Assembly: GCF_003730135.1 (NCBI RefSeq)
Contig: NZ_RJVO01000007.1
Span: forward strand, 124,001 to 188,000
Source: Stagnimonas aquatica
Lineage (GTDB): Bacteria; Pseudomonadota; Gammaproteobacteria; Nevskiales; Nevskiaceae
Direction of reading: 5' to 3'
DNA length: 64,000 bases
The position numbers and the translations under genes are program-made. Below, one piece after another: positions 1 to 9,421 of the stretch. The notes under the pieces were generated by a model, which worked only from the letters and a program-made list of their open reading frames with translations, was not told where the DNA came from and ran no database searches. Positions within the stretch are counted from its first letter, which is position 1; each line of letters begins with the position of its first letter.

Positions 1-5
1 GCCCC

Positions 6-557
6 ATGAAGCTGATATTGCCCTTCCTCGCCGGCATCGCCACCGCCGTGACCGTGTCGCTGTACTTCCGACACCCTTCGGCGGAGGCGACGGCGCAGGG
101 CGCGCCCCGCTTCGCACCCAACTTCCCCAGCCAACAGGCCGAGGACTGGCTCAACTCGCCGCCGCTGAGCTGGCCCGCCCTGCGCGGCAAGGTGGTACTG
201 CTGGCGGTGGTCGCGCCGGCCTGCATCGACTGCGCGAACTCCCGGCCCTGGCTGACCTCCTTGCTGGAGCGCTACCGACACCGGGGTTTGCGGGTGATTG
301 TCATCGGCTCGACCGACACCGGCGCTGGCGCAGCGCCCTCGCCCGACCCCGCCACCGGCTACGGACCGGAATTCCCGGTGCTGCTGGATGCCGGCGCCGC
401 TTACAGCCGCCAGCTCGGCAGCCCGGACCGGCCGGCCTGGTATCTGATCGGCAAACACGGCCTGATCCGGGGGCTGTTTGTCGGCGAGACCCTGGAAGAC
501 AGCCGCCAGGCCCAGGCCATCGAAGCGGAGCTGGAACAGCTACTGCAAGAGCACTGA
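6..557 (+). CDS. TlpA/ResA-like membrane-anchored thioredoxin-fold protein
   Basis: This is a 183-residue protein. It has one hydrophobic N-terminal segment (about residues 4-20) that acts as an uncleaved anchor or signal, followed by a thioredoxin-like domain. A CxxC pair (C73-I-D-C76) follows a hydrophobic strand, as in the redox centre of TlpA/ResA proteins. The R-P-A-W-Y segment near residue 146 sits where the cis-proline loop is expected. Such proteins act in the periplasm on cysteine pairs, for example in cytochrome c maturation or protein disulfide reduction. The partner is unknown, and no cytochrome gene lies in the window. The ATG is at base 6, so a fuller upstream context cannot be seen. 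It converges on radA with only 10 bp between stop codons. The fold assignment is good; the specific role is not known. Confidence 0.7.
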   Translation: MKLILPFLAGIATAVTVSLYFRHPSAEATAQGAPRFAPNFPSQQAEDWLNSPPLSWPALRGKVVLLAVVAPACIDCANSRPWLTSLLERYRHRGLRVIVIGSTDTGAGAAPSPDPATGYGPEFPVLLDAGAAYSRQLGSPDRPAWYLIGKHGLIRGLFVGETLEDSRQAQAIEAELEQLLQEH

Positions 558-567
558 GCGGCCGGGC

Positions 568-1932
568 CTAGATCAAGCCCAGCGCCTGGTCGAGCCGGCC
601 CACCGGCAGCACCTCCAGATCAATCGACGTTGCCTTGCGTGGGCGGTTGCCCTCGGGGACGATGGCGCGCTTGAAGCCGTGCTTGGCGGCCTCGATCAGC
701 CGCTCCTCGCCGTTCGGCACCGGCCGGATCTCGCCGGCCAGCCCGACCTCGCCGAAGATCACCAGATCATTGGCCACCGCCTGGCCTCGGAAGCTGGACA
801 GTGCCGCCACCAGGAGCGGCAGGTCGGCGGCGGTCTCGGAAATCTTCATGCCGCCGACGACGTTGGCGAACACGTCCTGATCGCCGAGCGCGATGCCGGC
901 GTGGCGGTGCAGCACCGCCAGCAGCATGTGCAGGCGGTTGCCTTCCAGCCCCAGGGTGACCCGGCGCGGATTGCCGAGCGCGGAGGAATCGACCAGCGCC
1001 TGCACCTCCACCAGCAGCGGCCGGCTGCCCTGGCGGGTGACGGTGATGACGCTGCCAGGCACCGGCTGCTCGTGGCGCGACAGGAACAGCGCGGACGGGT
1101 TGCTGACCTCCTTCAGCCCGGCATCGGTCATCGCGAACACGCCCAGCTCGTTGACCGCGCCGAAGCGGTTCTTGATCGCCCGGATGATGCGGTAGCGACT
1201 GCCGACATCCTGCTCGAAGTACAGGACGGTATCGACCATGTGTTCCAGCACCCGAGGGCCGGCAATGGCGCCTTCCTTGGTGACATGGCCGACCAGGATG
1301 ATCACGCAGCCGCTCTGCTTGGCGTGGCGCACCACCTGCGCCGTGGTCTCGCGCAGCTGGCTCACCGAGCCGGGCGCGGATTCCAGGCTGTCGGTATAGA
1401 GCGTCTGGATCGAGTCGAGCACCACCAGGCCGGGCTTCTCTCGTGTGAGCACACCGAGAATCTGCTCGACGCTCGTTTCTGCCAGCACCGGCAAATCCAG
1501 GCGCGGCAGGCCGAGGCGCCGGGCACGCAGATGCACCTGGGTGAGCGACTCCTCGCCAGTGATGTAGAGCGTCTTCAATCGCCCTTCCACCGCCGCCAGC
1601 ACCTGCAGCAGCAGGGTGGACTTGCCGATGCCGGGGTCGCCGCCGATCAGGATCACCGCCCCCGGCACCAGGCCGCCGCCCAGCACCCGGTCCATCTCGG
1701 AGAGCTCGGTGGCGACGCGCGGCGAGTCCTCGGCCGAGACCTCGGAGAGCCGCTGCACCCGGCCGTCGCCCGCGAGTCCAGCCATGCCGCCGCTGCGGGC
1801 ACTGCGCGGCGTCGCCGACACCGTTGCCTCGACCAGGGAATTCCAGGCTCCGCAGTCGCCGCACTGGCCGGCCCATTTCGGAAACTGGCCGCCGCATTCC
1901 TGGCACACGTACGCGGTCTTAATCCTGGCCAT
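568..1932 (-). CDS. radA: DNA repair protein RadA
   Basis: RadA is a hexameric RecA-like ATPase that drives branch migration of recombination intermediates. The 454-residue protein shows the complete family layout: a C4 zinc finger (C10, C13, C24, C27), Walker A GGDPGIGKST at residues 97-106, the RadA-specific KNRFG motif at 254-258, and a Lon-protease-like C-terminal domain ending in the G-R-L-D-Q-A-L region. The length is normal for the family. The ATG at 1932 lies back to back with the kinase operon starting at 2017, so the 84-bp gap must hold promoters for both directions. There is no sign of truncation. Confidence 0.97.
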   Translation of the reverse strand: MARIKTAYVCQECGGQFPKWAGQCGDCGAWNSLVEATVSATPRSARSGGMAGLAGDGRVQRLSEVSAEDSPRVATELSEMDRVLGGGLVPGAVILIGGDPGIGKSTLLLQVLAAVEGRLKTLYITGEESLTQVHLRARRLGLPRLDLPVLAETSVEQILGVLTREKPGLVVLDSIQTLYTDSLESAPGSVSQLRETTAQVVRHAKQSGCVIILVGHVTKEGAIAGPRVLEHMVDTVLYFEQDVGSRYRIIRAIKNRFGAVNELGVFAMTDAGLKEVSNPSALFLSRHEQPVPGSVITVTRQGSRPLLVEVQALVDSSALGNPRRVTLGLEGNRLHMLLAVLHRHAGIALGDQDVFANVVGGMKISETAADLPLLVAALSSFRGQAVANDLVIFGEVGLAGEIRPVPNGEERLIEAAKHGFKRAIVPEGNRPRKATSIDLEVLPVGRLDQALGLI

Positions 1933-2016
1933 GGGGCGTGCTGCAAGTCATGTCTGGGGCTCGGAAATCTGGGTTAGTATCGGTTTCATTACAACGCAAA
2001 AAGTTGGGAGCGTCGC

Positions 2017-4671
2017 GTGAAAGAGCGCCTCTGGACCAAAGACTGGTTCGCAGCTCTGGCCTTTTCCCTGCTGTTCGCCGTCCTGGCTTATGGCGTCTTC
2101 GGCTCCGGCTTCCAGGGCCTGGAGCGTGCCGCCTACGATCTAGGCGTGCGCGGGCATGAGCGCCAGCCCTCCGACCGCATCGCCATCGTCGCCATCGACG
2201 ACGACTCCATCGCCAAGCTGGGCCGCTGGCCCTGGCCACGGGTCCGGCAGGCGGAGCTGCTCGACCGCATCAACGCCGGCCAGCCCAAGCTGGTGGTCAA
2301 CACCGTGCTCTACCTGGAGCCGGAGCAGGGAGCCGCCGGCGATGTGCAGGGCCTGGCCGACTACCTCGCCACCTCGCCCTTGCAGGGACAGATCCCGGCC
2401 GAGATCGAGACCTTCGGCATCATGCTGCACGACGCCGCCGGCCATTCGCCGGAAATCGCCCAGATCGCCAAGGCCTATCAGGACTCGGCGCTGACCAAGA
2501 CCTATGTCGATGCCATCAACGAGCTGATGGCGCGCATCAAGGCGCTCGGCGGCGGCGCCTCGCCGGACGCCACTCTCGGCAGCTCGCTGGCCGCGAGCCA
2601 CGGCGTGCTGCCGATGCTGTTCCACCTCGGGCGTCCCCAGGGCCTGCCGGACAAGCCGCTGCCCGACTATGTGCAGCGCGAGGCGCTCACCAGCATCGTT
2701 GACCGCGTCGATGCCCGCGCTTCCGGGCAGTTGCCGGTGCCCACCATCGCCGTGGTGCCGCCAATCGCCACCCTGGCCGCCGCCGCCGCCGGCCTCGGCC
2801 ACCTCAACATCACCGTCGATGAGGACGGCGCGGTACGCCGCACGCCGCTGGTGCTGCAGTACTACGACAGCTTCTTCCCCTCGCTGTCGCTGCGGACCGC
2901 CTCGCTGGCGCTCAACCTCAAGCCCTCGGACATCGAGGTGCGCCTGGGTGAAGGCGTGCAACTGGGCGGCCTCAACCTGGGCACCAATCCACAGTTGATG
3001 CTCTACAGCCAGTTCTACGCGGACAAGGACGGCGCTCCCGCCTTCCGCACCGACTCCGCCTATGACGTCTACGCCGGCAAGATCCCGGCCGACAAATACA
3101 AGGACAAGATCGTCCTGCTCGGCACCACGGCGGCGGCCACCGGCGACAGCTTCGCCACCCCGGTCTCGCCTTCGACCGCGCCGGTGACCCTGCTGGCGCA
3201 TGAAATCTCCAGCATCCTGCAACAGGACTATTTCACCCGTCCGGGGTGGGCGCGCATCGCCGAATTCCTGCTGTTCCTGTCGCTCGCGGCCTATCTGGCG
3301 CTGGCGGTGCCGAGGCTCTCGGCCGGTCTCGCCGCAGGCATCACCATCGGCCTGGCCCTGGCGCTGTTCGCCACCGAGTATTTTCTGATGACCGGCCCGG
3401 CGCTGTGGCTGAAGCTCACCGTGCCAAGCCTGTTCGTGCTCACCGGCTACGGCTTCATGCTGCTGAAGCGCTTCAACCTCACCGAAAAGCTGAAGTTCGC
3501 CAGCGAGACCGAATCCGCCGAGTCCAACAAGATGCTGGGTCTCGCCTTCCAGGGCCAGGGCCAGCTCGACATGGCCTTCGACAAGTTCAAGCGGGTGAAG
3601 CCGGTCGACGACAAGCTGCTCGACCTGATCTACAACCTGGCGCTGGACTTCGAGCGCAAGCGGCAGTTCAACAAGGCCGAGGCGGTGTACCAGTACATCG
3701 CCGGGAACAACAAGGACTTCAAGGACGTCCAGGCCAAGCTCAATCGCGCGAAGAAGCTGTCGGAAACCATCATCCTCGGCGGCGCGATGGGAGCCACCAC
3801 CGCCGACGGCACCATGATCATGGCCGGCGGCGGCACCGAGAAGCCGATGCTCGGCCGCTACCAGGTGGAGAAGGAACTCGGCAAGGGCGCGATGGGCGTG
3901 GTCTACCTGGGCAAGGATCCGAAGATCGGCCGCATGGTCGCGATCAAGACCATGGCGCTGTCGCAGGAATTCGAGGCCGACGAGCTGGACGACGTCAAGG
4001 CGCGCTTCTTCCGCGAGGCGGAGACCGCCGGGCGCCTGAGCCACCCCAACATCGTCTCGATCTTCGACGCCGGCGAGGAACACGATCTCGCCTACATCGC
4101 CATGGAGTTCGTGAAGGGCCACGACCTCACCAAGCACACCAAGCCCAATCTGCTGCTGCCGGTGCCGGAGGTATTGCGGATCATGGCCGATGCCGCCGAT
4201 GCGCTCGACTACGCGCACAGCAACAGCGTCGTGCACCGCGACATCAAGCCGGCCAACATGATGCTGCTGGACGGCAGCCAGGTGATCAAGCTGATGGACT
4301 TCGGCATCGCCCGCATCGCCGACTCCAGCAAGACCAAGACCGGCATGGTGCTGGGCACGCCCAGCTACATGAGCCCGGAGCAGCTGGCCGGCAAGAAGGT
4401 GGACGGCCGCAGCGACATCTTCTCGCTGGGCGTCACTACCTACCAGTTGCTGACCGGCTCCCTGCCCTTCCTGGCCGACTCGATGGCGACCCTGATGTAC
4501 AAGATCGCCAACGAGACGCACGCCTCGCCGTTGGTGGTGCGCCCCGACCTGCCGCCGGAGATCGTTGCGGTGATCGACAAGGCCCTGGCCAAGAACTTCG
4601 AGCAGCGCTACCAGCGCGGCAGCGAGTTCGCCCGCGAACTGCGCGAACTGTTGCGCAAGCTGGGTAGCTGA
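2017..4671 (+). CDS. CHASE2-domain transmembrane serine/threonine protein kinase
   Basis: This 884-residue receptor kinase starts at GTG, with GGGAG placed 6 bp upstream. Residues about 9-27 form a first membrane helix. A CHASE2 extracytoplasmic sensor domain follows (about 40-390), then three membrane helices (about 408-485). A TPR-like region (about 505-580) precedes the Hanks-type kinase domain (about 613-880). Catalytic residues are intact: glycine loop G-K-G-A-M-G, K644, H-R-D with D742, D-F-G with D761, and a G-T-P-S-Y-M-S-P-E activation segment. The linker carries T584 (ETIIL) and T599 (TMIM), which resemble a threonine motif in the neighbouring FHA protein. The ligand sensed is unknown. 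The gene is the first of a kinase-phosphatase-FHA operon. Confidence 0.93.
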   Translation: MKERLWTKDWFAALAFSLLFAVLAYGVFGSGFQGLERAAYDLGVRGHERQPSDRIAIVAIDDDSIAKLGRWPWPRVRQAELLDRINAGQPKLVVNTVLYLEPEQGAAGDVQGLADYLATSPLQGQIPAEIETFGIMLHDAAGHSPEIAQIAKAYQDSALTKTYVDAINELMARIKALGGGASPDATLGSSLAASHGVLPMLFHLGRPQGLPDKPLPDYVQREALTSIVDRVDARASGQLPVPTIAVVPPIATLAAAAAGLGHLNITVDEDGAVRRTPLVLQYYDSFFPSLSLRTASLALNLKPSDIEVRLGEGVQLGGLNLGTNPQLMLYSQFYADKDGAPAFRTDSAYDVYAGKIPADKYKDKIVLLGTTAAATGDSFATPVSPSTAPVTLLAHEISSILQQDYFTRPGWARIAEFLLFLSLAAYLALAVPRLSAGLAAGITIGLALALFATEYFLMTGPALWLKLTVPSLFVLTGYGFMLLKRFNLTEKLKFASETESAESNKMLGLAFQGQGQLDMAFDKFKRVKPVDDKLLDLIYNLALDFERKRQFNKAEAVYQYIAGNNKDFKDVQAKLNRAKKLSETIILGGAMGATTADGTMIMAGGGTEKPMLGRYQVEKELGKGAMGVVYLGKDPKIGRMVAIKTMALSQEFEADELDDVKARFFREAETAGRLSHPNIVSIFDAGEEHDLAYIAMEFVKGHDLTKHTKPNLLLPVPEVLRIMADAADALDYAHSNSVVHRDIKPANMMLLDGSQVIKLMDFGIARIADSSKTKTGMVLGTPSYMSPEQLAGKKVDGRSDIFSLGVTTYQLLTGSLPFLADSMATLMYKIANETHASPLVVRPDLPPEIVAVIDKALAKNFEQRYQRGSEFARELRELLRKLGS

Positions 4672-4674
4672 GCC

Positions 4675-5496
4675 GTGGCGCTCAAGGACAAGGTCTCGAC
4701 CGCCCTGCTCAGCGACGTCGGCAGGGTCCGCAACAACAACGAGGACGCCCTCGACGAGGACCAGGACCTCGGCCTGCTGGTGCTGGCCGACGGCATGGGC
4801 GGCTACAACGCTGGCGAGATCGCCAGCGGCATCACCATCGCCACCGTGGTCGACACCGCGCGGCGCGAATGGAAGAACCTCAAGCCGGGCGAGATCGACC
4901 AGAGCAGCGGCTACAGCGTCGAGGCGCTGATGCTGCGCCATGCGGTGGAGACCGCGCACACCACCATCTACCACGTCAGCCAGAGCCAGCCGCAGTGCGC
5001 CGGCATGGGCACCACGGTGGTGGCCTGCCTGTTCCACGACGACCGCCTGTCGATCGCCTACGTCGGCGATTCGCGCCTGTACCGGCTGCGCGGCGAGCGC
5101 CTGGAGCAGATCACCCGCGACCACTCCCTGCTGGAAGAGCTGATCGCCCGTGGCCACTACACCCGCGAGGAAGCCAGCAAGCTGGTGCGCAAGAACATCG
5201 TCACCCGCGCGCTCGGCGTCGAGCCGGAGGTGGCGGTCGACTTGATCGAGGAGACCGTCGAGGTCGGCGACATCATCCTGATCTGTTCGGATGGCCTCAC
5301 CGACATGGTCGATGACGAGACCACGCGCTTAACGCTGCTACGGTTTGCTGATAACCTGCCAGAGGCTGCAAAGGCGCTGGTGGATACCGCCAATGAGCGC
5401 GGCGGAAAAGACAATGTTTCGGTCGCGCTGGCGCGGGTCAACGGCAGTTTCGCCCGCGGTCGGCGCTGGTATGAGCGGCTGTTAGAGTGGTTTTAG
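4675..5496 (+). CDS. PP2C-family serine/threonine protein phosphatase
   Basis: This 273-residue metal-dependent (Mg/Mn) phosphatase of the PP2C/Stp1 type starts at GTG, 3 bp after the kinase stop, which implies translational coupling. Family motifs appear in order: S-D-V-G-R-V-R-N-N-N-E-D near the N-terminus, A-D-G-M-G-G, G-M-G-T-T, Y-V-G-D-S-R, C-S-D-G-L-T-D and G-G-K-D-N. These supply the metal-binding aspartates. It most likely reverses phosphorylation by the upstream CHASE2 kinase. No membrane segment is present, so it should act in the cytoplasm. Confidence 0.95.
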   Translation: MALKDKVSTALLSDVGRVRNNNEDALDEDQDLGLLVLADGMGGYNAGEIASGITIATVVDTARREWKNLKPGEIDQSSGYSVEALMLRHAVETAHTTIYHVSQSQPQCAGMGTTVVACLFHDDRLSIAYVGDSRLYRLRGERLEQITRDHSLLEELIARGHYTREEASKLVRKNIVTRALGVEPEVAVDLIEETVEVGDIILICSDGLTDMVDDETTRLTLLRFADNLPEAAKALVDTANERGGKDNVSVALARVNGSFARGRRWYERLLEWF

Positions 5497-5512
5497 GAGC
5501 TAGGGAATAATC

Positions 5513-6193
5513 ATGGGCAAGCTCATCGTCACCGAGGCCGACGGCAAGAGCCGCGAGCTCGCGCTCGACAAGGAGCGCGTCACCATCGGCCGTCACGCCG
5601 ATAACGACATCGCACTCAACGACAAGGCGGTTTCCGGCCACCACGCGGTGGTCATCACCATCCTGTCCGACTCCTTCCTGGAAGATCTCGACTCCACCAA
5701 CGGCACGCTGGTGAATGGCAAGCAGGTCGCCAAGCATCCGCTCAGCCACGGCGACAGCATCACCATCGGCCGCAATACCCTGGTCTACGAAAGCGAGCAG
5801 ACCGGCGATGGCGAGGACTTCGAGAAGACCATGATCCTGCGGCCCGGCCAGGTGGCCGCCGCCATGGGCACCCCGCCACCCGCGCCCGCTGCGGCTGGCC
5901 TGCCCAGCAGCGGCAACGCGCCGCTCAATGGCCGTCTACGGGTCGATAGCGGCTCCAGCGCCGGCAAGGAGCTGGAACTGACCAAGGCGCTGACCACCAT
6001 CGGCAAGCCGGGTATCCAGGTCGCCGCCATCACCAAGCGTGCCGATGGCTACTACATCGTCCACGTCGGCGGCGCCGCCGGCAGTAAGCGGCCTCTGGTC
6101 AACGGTGCCGAGATCGACGCCCAGGCACGGCGCCTCAACCCTGGCGACGTGGTGGAGCTGGCGGGCACCAAGATGTCCTTCCTGCTCGGCTAA
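5513..6193 (+). CDS. FHA-domain phosphothreonine-binding protein
   Basis: This 226-residue protein begins with a canonical forkhead-associated domain (about residues 5-92) showing G-R-H, S-G-H-H and the S-T-N-G-T-x-V-N-G loop, which bind phosphothreonine peptides. An Ala/Pro-rich linker follows. The C-terminal half (about 145-226) has a second FHA-like fold that lacks the GR and SxxH residues and keeps only a V-N-G turn, so it is probably not phospho-binding. Between the two is E-K-T106-M-I-L, a plausible phosphorylation site like the GarA regulatory threonine. It is third in the kinase-phosphatase operon, 16 bp downstream with an AGGAG ribosome site, and is a likely kinase substrate or adaptor. 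Confidence 0.9.
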   Translation: MGKLIVTEADGKSRELALDKERVTIGRHADNDIALNDKAVSGHHAVVITILSDSFLEDLDSTNGTLVNGKQVAKHPLSHGDSITIGRNTLVYESEQTGDGEDFEKTMILRPGQVAAAMGTPPPAPAAAGLPSSGNAPLNGRLRVDSGSSAGKELELTKALTTIGKPGIQVAAITKRADGYYIVHVGGAAGSKRPLVNGAEIDAQARRLNPGDVVELAGTKMSFLLG

Positions 6194-6215
6194 TCGCGGC
6201 TTCGCGGCAGCACGA

Positions 6216-6240
6216 CGGCAGCCCTCGGGCTGCCGTTTTT
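6216..6240 (+). terminator. Rho-independent terminator of the kinase-PP2C-FHA operon
   Basis: A perfect 9-bp stem (CGGCAGCCC/GGGCTGCCG) with a 2-base loop is followed by five T residues, 22 bp after the FHA stop codon. The T run is only on the plus-strand side. Confidence 0.9.
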
Positions 6241-6255
6241 GCTTCCGGTCGCCGC

Positions 6256-7563
6256 TCAGGCGTAGTGGTCGAACAGACCCCGCAGGCGTCGCGGTGGTGG
6301 TAGCGACGGCGCCTCAATCCGGTCCGGCTCCGCAGAACCGGTGCCCCGGTCGGTCTGCCAGGCCGGTGGCGCGTAGCCGCGCGATTGCGGGTCCTGGCTG
6401 AACACGCTGGCCTGGGACAGGCTCAGGCCGCTGTCGCCGAGCAGTTCGCGCAGGCGCGGCAGCGCCTCGCTCAGCAGCTCGCGGGTCGTCGCCTGCGCCG
6501 CGCCCATGTGCACCTGCACACGGCCATCGTGCACCCGCACCTGCAGATCAATGGCGCCAAGATCGTCCGGGGCCAGGGCGATGCGTGCCTCCTGGACTTC
6601 ACGGCCCAGATGCCAGCTGATCTGGCTAGAGAGCTGCTCCGGCCAGTCGCTGCGGGCGGTGTTCACCACCGGCGTGGGCATTGGCGCCGACGCCGGCTCC
6701 AGCCTTGGCACCGCCGCGCCGCCGGCGCTGGTCACCGGCAAGGCGAACGGCAGCTCGCCAGCGCCTTGATTGCCGCTCACCGGCGACGCCGCCTCCGCCG
6801 GGACCACCGCCCGGCCGCCCTCCACCACCGCGCCCAGTGTCTGGTCGGCCGGCTGGGTCGCTGCTCCGGGCAGCGCGGTGCCGGCGCCGACGGCGGGGAT
6901 CGCGGACTCTGCGCCCGCTGGCGCCAGTGGGGACGCTGCCAGACCCTGCAAGGCGTCCCTGGCCGCGACCGCCGGCCCCGGCGTCGGGGTGGGGATCGGT
7001 GGCCTAGCCCAGGGACTATGAATCTGTAGCAGCAGAGTGCTGGCGGGATCGTTGGTCACTGGTGCCTGGCTGCCCGCCTCCGGCTTACCAGCCGTCGCCG
7101 GCGCTGGCAGCGTGGCAGACGGCGGCACCGGCTCGCCAGCGGCGGGCTCGGTGGCCTCGCCGGCACGCAGCGCCATCGGCGTCGGCGCCCGGCAGGCGGT
7201 CTTGCCCACCAGAGGCCGTGGTCGAGCATCGGCGGCGGCCGCTCCAGGCTCGGATGCGGAAGCGGGATCCGCTGGGGCCGCCGGGTCGGCGCCCGGTGGC
7301 TCCGGCGGCGCGGCGGGGGCAAATGGCATCGTGCCGCTGGCCGTGGTCGGCGCCTCGGAGGGAGCGGGAGCGGCGGAGGGAGCGGGAGCGGCGGAGGCAG
7401 AAGTAGCAGCGGCCGGGCCTGCGGCGGGCGGTGCGGCAGCGGCACCCTGACCGGCAAGCAGACTGGCGAAGCCCGGCCCTGGCGGCGCGGCGGTCGCGGT
7501 AACCGCCTCGCCGGACGAAAGCTTGGGAGCGGCGCCCGGCGCGGCGGCGGTCGCCGCGATCAT
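6256..7563 (-). CDS. fliK: Flagellar hook-length control protein FliK
   Basis: This 435-residue protein is the molecular ruler that sets hook length and switches export specificity from hook to filament. The first 300 residues are Ala/Pro-rich and of low complexity, as usual for FliK. The C-terminal Flg_hook domain (about 310-405) is conserved, with L-S-S-Q-I-S-W-H-L, A-R-I-A-L-x-P-D-D-L-G and V-R-V-H-D-G-R-V-Q-V motifs. It is the last gene of the fliEFGHIJK operon. Its ATG overlaps the fliJ stop (ATGA), indicating coupled translation. The N-terminal part is too variable to recognise on its own; the call rests on the C-terminal domain and operon position. Confidence 0.92.
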   Translation of the reverse strand: MIAATAAAPGAAPKLSSGEAVTATAAPPGPGFASLLAGQGAAAAPPAAGPAAATSASAAPAPSAAPAPSEAPTTASGTMPFAPAAPPEPPGADPAAPADPASASEPGAAAADARPRPLVGKTACRAPTPMALRAGEATEPAAGEPVPPSATLPAPATAGKPEAGSQAPVTNDPASTLLLQIHSPWARPPIPTPTPGPAVAARDALQGLAASPLAPAGAESAIPAVGAGTALPGAATQPADQTLGAVVEGGRAVVPAEAASPVSGNQGAGELPFALPVTSAGGAAVPRLEPASAPMPTPVVNTARSDWPEQLSSQISWHLGREVQEARIALAPDDLGAIDLQVRVHDGRVQVHMGAAQATTRELLSEALPRLRELLGDSGLSLSQASVFSQDPQSRGYAPPAWQTDRGTGSAEPDRIEAPSLPPPRRLRGLFDHYA

Positions 7564-8027
7564 GCGCTGCCGTCGGCCGCCAGCAGACGCCGCGCCATGT
7601 AGCCGCGCACCGCGTTCTCGTCCATCTCCCGGCCCTGGCGACGGGCGTCCTTCTGCCGCGCCTCCTGGGCAGTCTGGGCGATCAGGCGATCCAGCTTCTC
7701 GACCTCGCGGTGGGTGGCGAGCCAGTGCGCGCGCGCCTGATCCACCTCCTGCACGCTGCCGGCCAGGCGCTCGGTCTGGAAGCGCACCGCCTCACGCAGC
7801 CGCGCCAGAAACGCGGCGTTGTGGCGCAGGTTGTTGACGCCGGTGGTTTCCGGCAATGGCCGCTCCGCGTACTCGGCCTCGTAGCGGCAGAGCTCGGCGT
7901 GGCGGCTCTCGGCCTGGGCATGACGGCGCAAGGCCTCCGCCAGCAGTTTGGCGGCCTGATCCTCCAGGCCGGCGGCGCGCTGGCGCAGCGGTTCGAAGCG
8001 GTTCAATCCGGGCAGCGGGGAAGTCAT
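7560..8027 (-). CDS. fliJ: Flagellar export chaperone/stalk protein FliJ
   Basis: This 155-residue, charged, all-alpha protein is predicted to form a long coiled coil, as FliJ does when it inserts into the FliI hexamer and links it to FlhA. The start at 8027 (M-T-S-P-L) is chosen because it overlaps the fliI stop by ATGA and because FliJ proteins are about 150 residues. A longer open frame runs upstream only inside fliI. It is identified by position between fliI and fliK, its length and its heptad-rich pattern. Confidence 0.88.
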   Translation of the reverse strand: MTSPLPGLNRFEPLRQRAAGLEDQAAKLLAEALRRHAQAESRHAELCRYEAEYAERPLPETTGVNNLRHNAAFLARLREAVRFQTERLAGSVQEVDQARAHWLATHREVEKLDRLIAQTAQEARQKDARRQGREMDENAVRGYMARRLLAADGSA

Positions 8028-9394
8028 GTGGCGGGACCCTGGTCGAGCAGCGCTTGCAGCTGCGCCAGACTTTCTCCAAATCCCGCGCCAGCCTGGACAT
8101 CCTGGCTGAGGAACTTCTCGATCAGCGGCCATAGCGCGATGGCGGCGTCGGTGCGCGGATCACCGCCTTTCTGGTAGGCGCCGATGGCGATCAGATCGCG
8201 GTTGCGCTGGTAGGCGGAGAGCAACGCACGCAGGCGCCGCACCAGCTGTTGCTGTTCGCGGCTGGTGCAATCGTTGGCGACGCGCGAGATCGAGGCCTCG
8301 ACGTCGATGGCCGGATAGATGCCGCCCTCGGCGATGCGCCGCGACAGCACGATGTGGCCGTCGAGGATGCCGCGCGCAGCGTCGGCGATCGGGTCCTGGG
8401 GATCGTCGCCTTCGGTCAGCACGGTGTAGAAGGCGGTGATCGAGCCGGAGCCCTCGGGACCGTTGCCGGCGCGCTCCACCAGCGCCGGCAATTTGGCGAA
8501 CACGCTGGGCGGGTAACCGCGCGTGGTCGGCGGCTCGCCGATGGCGAGTCCGATCTCGCGCTGCGCCTGGGCGTAGCGGGTCAGCGAGTCCATCAGCAGC
8601 AGCACGTTGAGGCCACGGTCGCGGAAGTGCTCGGCCACCGTGGTCGCCAGCGCCGCACCGTGCAGACGCTGCAGGGGCGAACGGTCGGCCGGGGTGGCGA
8701 TTACGCAGGCGCGCGCCAGACCTTCCGGGCCGAGCGAATGCTCGACGAAATCGCGCACCTCGCGGCCGCGCTCGCCGATCAGTCCGACGACGATGACATC
8801 GGCGGCGGTATAGCGGGTCATCATGCCGAGCAGTGTCGATTTGCCGACGCCGGTGCCGGCGAACAGACCCAGACGCTGGCCGCGCCCCACCGTCAGCAGC
8901 GCATTGAGGGCGCGCACGCCGACATCCAGCGGCTCGCGCACCGGCGCGCGCTCGAAGGGATTGATACGCCGGCCGGACAGTGGCGCGCTGGCCTCGCCGC
9001 GTGGCTTGGGGCGGCCATCGAGGGGATCGCCCTCGCCGTCCAGCACCCGGCCCAGCCAGTCGTTGCCGACGCTCACGCGCGCCACCCGCCGCAGGGGCAC
9101 CACGCGGGCGTGCGGAGCGATACCGGCGAGATCGCCGATCGGCATCAGGTGCACGCGGTCGCCGGCGAAGCCGACCACCTCGGCCTCCAGCGCGGCACCG
9201 TCGATGTCGACCACCCGGCAGCGGCTGCCGATCTGCACCTGGCAGCCGACCGCTTCCAGGGTCAGGCCGACGACCCGTGTCAGGCTGCCCTCGACGGTCA
9301 TCAGCGGCGCCCGGCTCAGCACCGGCAGTTGTTCGCGCAGGCGCTGCGCCAGACGGTGCTGGCGCTCGCGGTTGAGCTCGCTGGTCGCGCTCAT
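8024..9394 (-). CDS. fliI: Flagellum-specific ATP synthase FliI
   Basis: FliI is the ATPase of the flagellar type III export apparatus. The 456-residue protein resembles the F1 beta subunit. It has an N-terminal hexamerisation region, Walker A G-T-G-V-G-K-S-T, the [10 protein letters not shown] motif, a Walker B strand [10 protein letters not shown], and the family signature P-P-S-V-F-A-K-L-P. Two ATGs are possible, at 9394 and 9409. The first is preferred by alignment to typical FliI N-termini, but neither has a clear ribosome site. A palindromic repeat inserted just upstream seems to have displaced the normal fliH-fliI junction. Confidence 0.97.
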   Translation of the reverse strand: MSATSELNRERQHRLAQRLREQLPVLSRAPLMTVEGSLTRVVGLTLEAVGCQVQIGSRCRVVDIDGAALEAEVVGFAGDRVHLMPIGDLAGIAPHARVVPLRRVARVSVGNDWLGRVLDGEGDPLDGRPKPRGEASAPLSGRRINPFERAPVREPLDVGVRALNALLTVGRGQRLGLFAGTGVGKSTLLGMMTRYTAADVIVVGLIGERGREVRDFVEHSLGPEGLARACVIATPADRSPLQRLHGAALATTVAEHFRDRGLNVLLLMDSLTRYAQAQREIGLAIGEPPTTRGYPPSVFAKLPALVERAGNGPEGSGSITAFYTVLTEGDDPQDPIADAARGILDGHIVLSRRIAEGGIYPAIDVEASISRVANDCTSREQQQLVRRLRALLSAYQRNRDLIAIGAYQKGGDPRTDAAIALWPLIEKFLSQDVQAGAGFGESLAQLQALLDQGPAT

Positions 9395-9421
9395 GGTGCA
9401 GTACCGCATGCCGCATTTGTT

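Noticed and set aside
478-1977. 499-codon plus-strand frame opposite radA
   Set aside because: The minus-strand product is clearly RadA with zinc finger, Walker A and KNRFG. The opposite frame has no family features and biased composition.
2140-5157. Very long open frame (1005 codons) on the minus strand
   Set aside because: It lies opposite the kinase, phosphatase and FHA operon, and its residues are Arg/Ala/His/Gln-rich without any motif. It is a high-GC shadow of the real genes.
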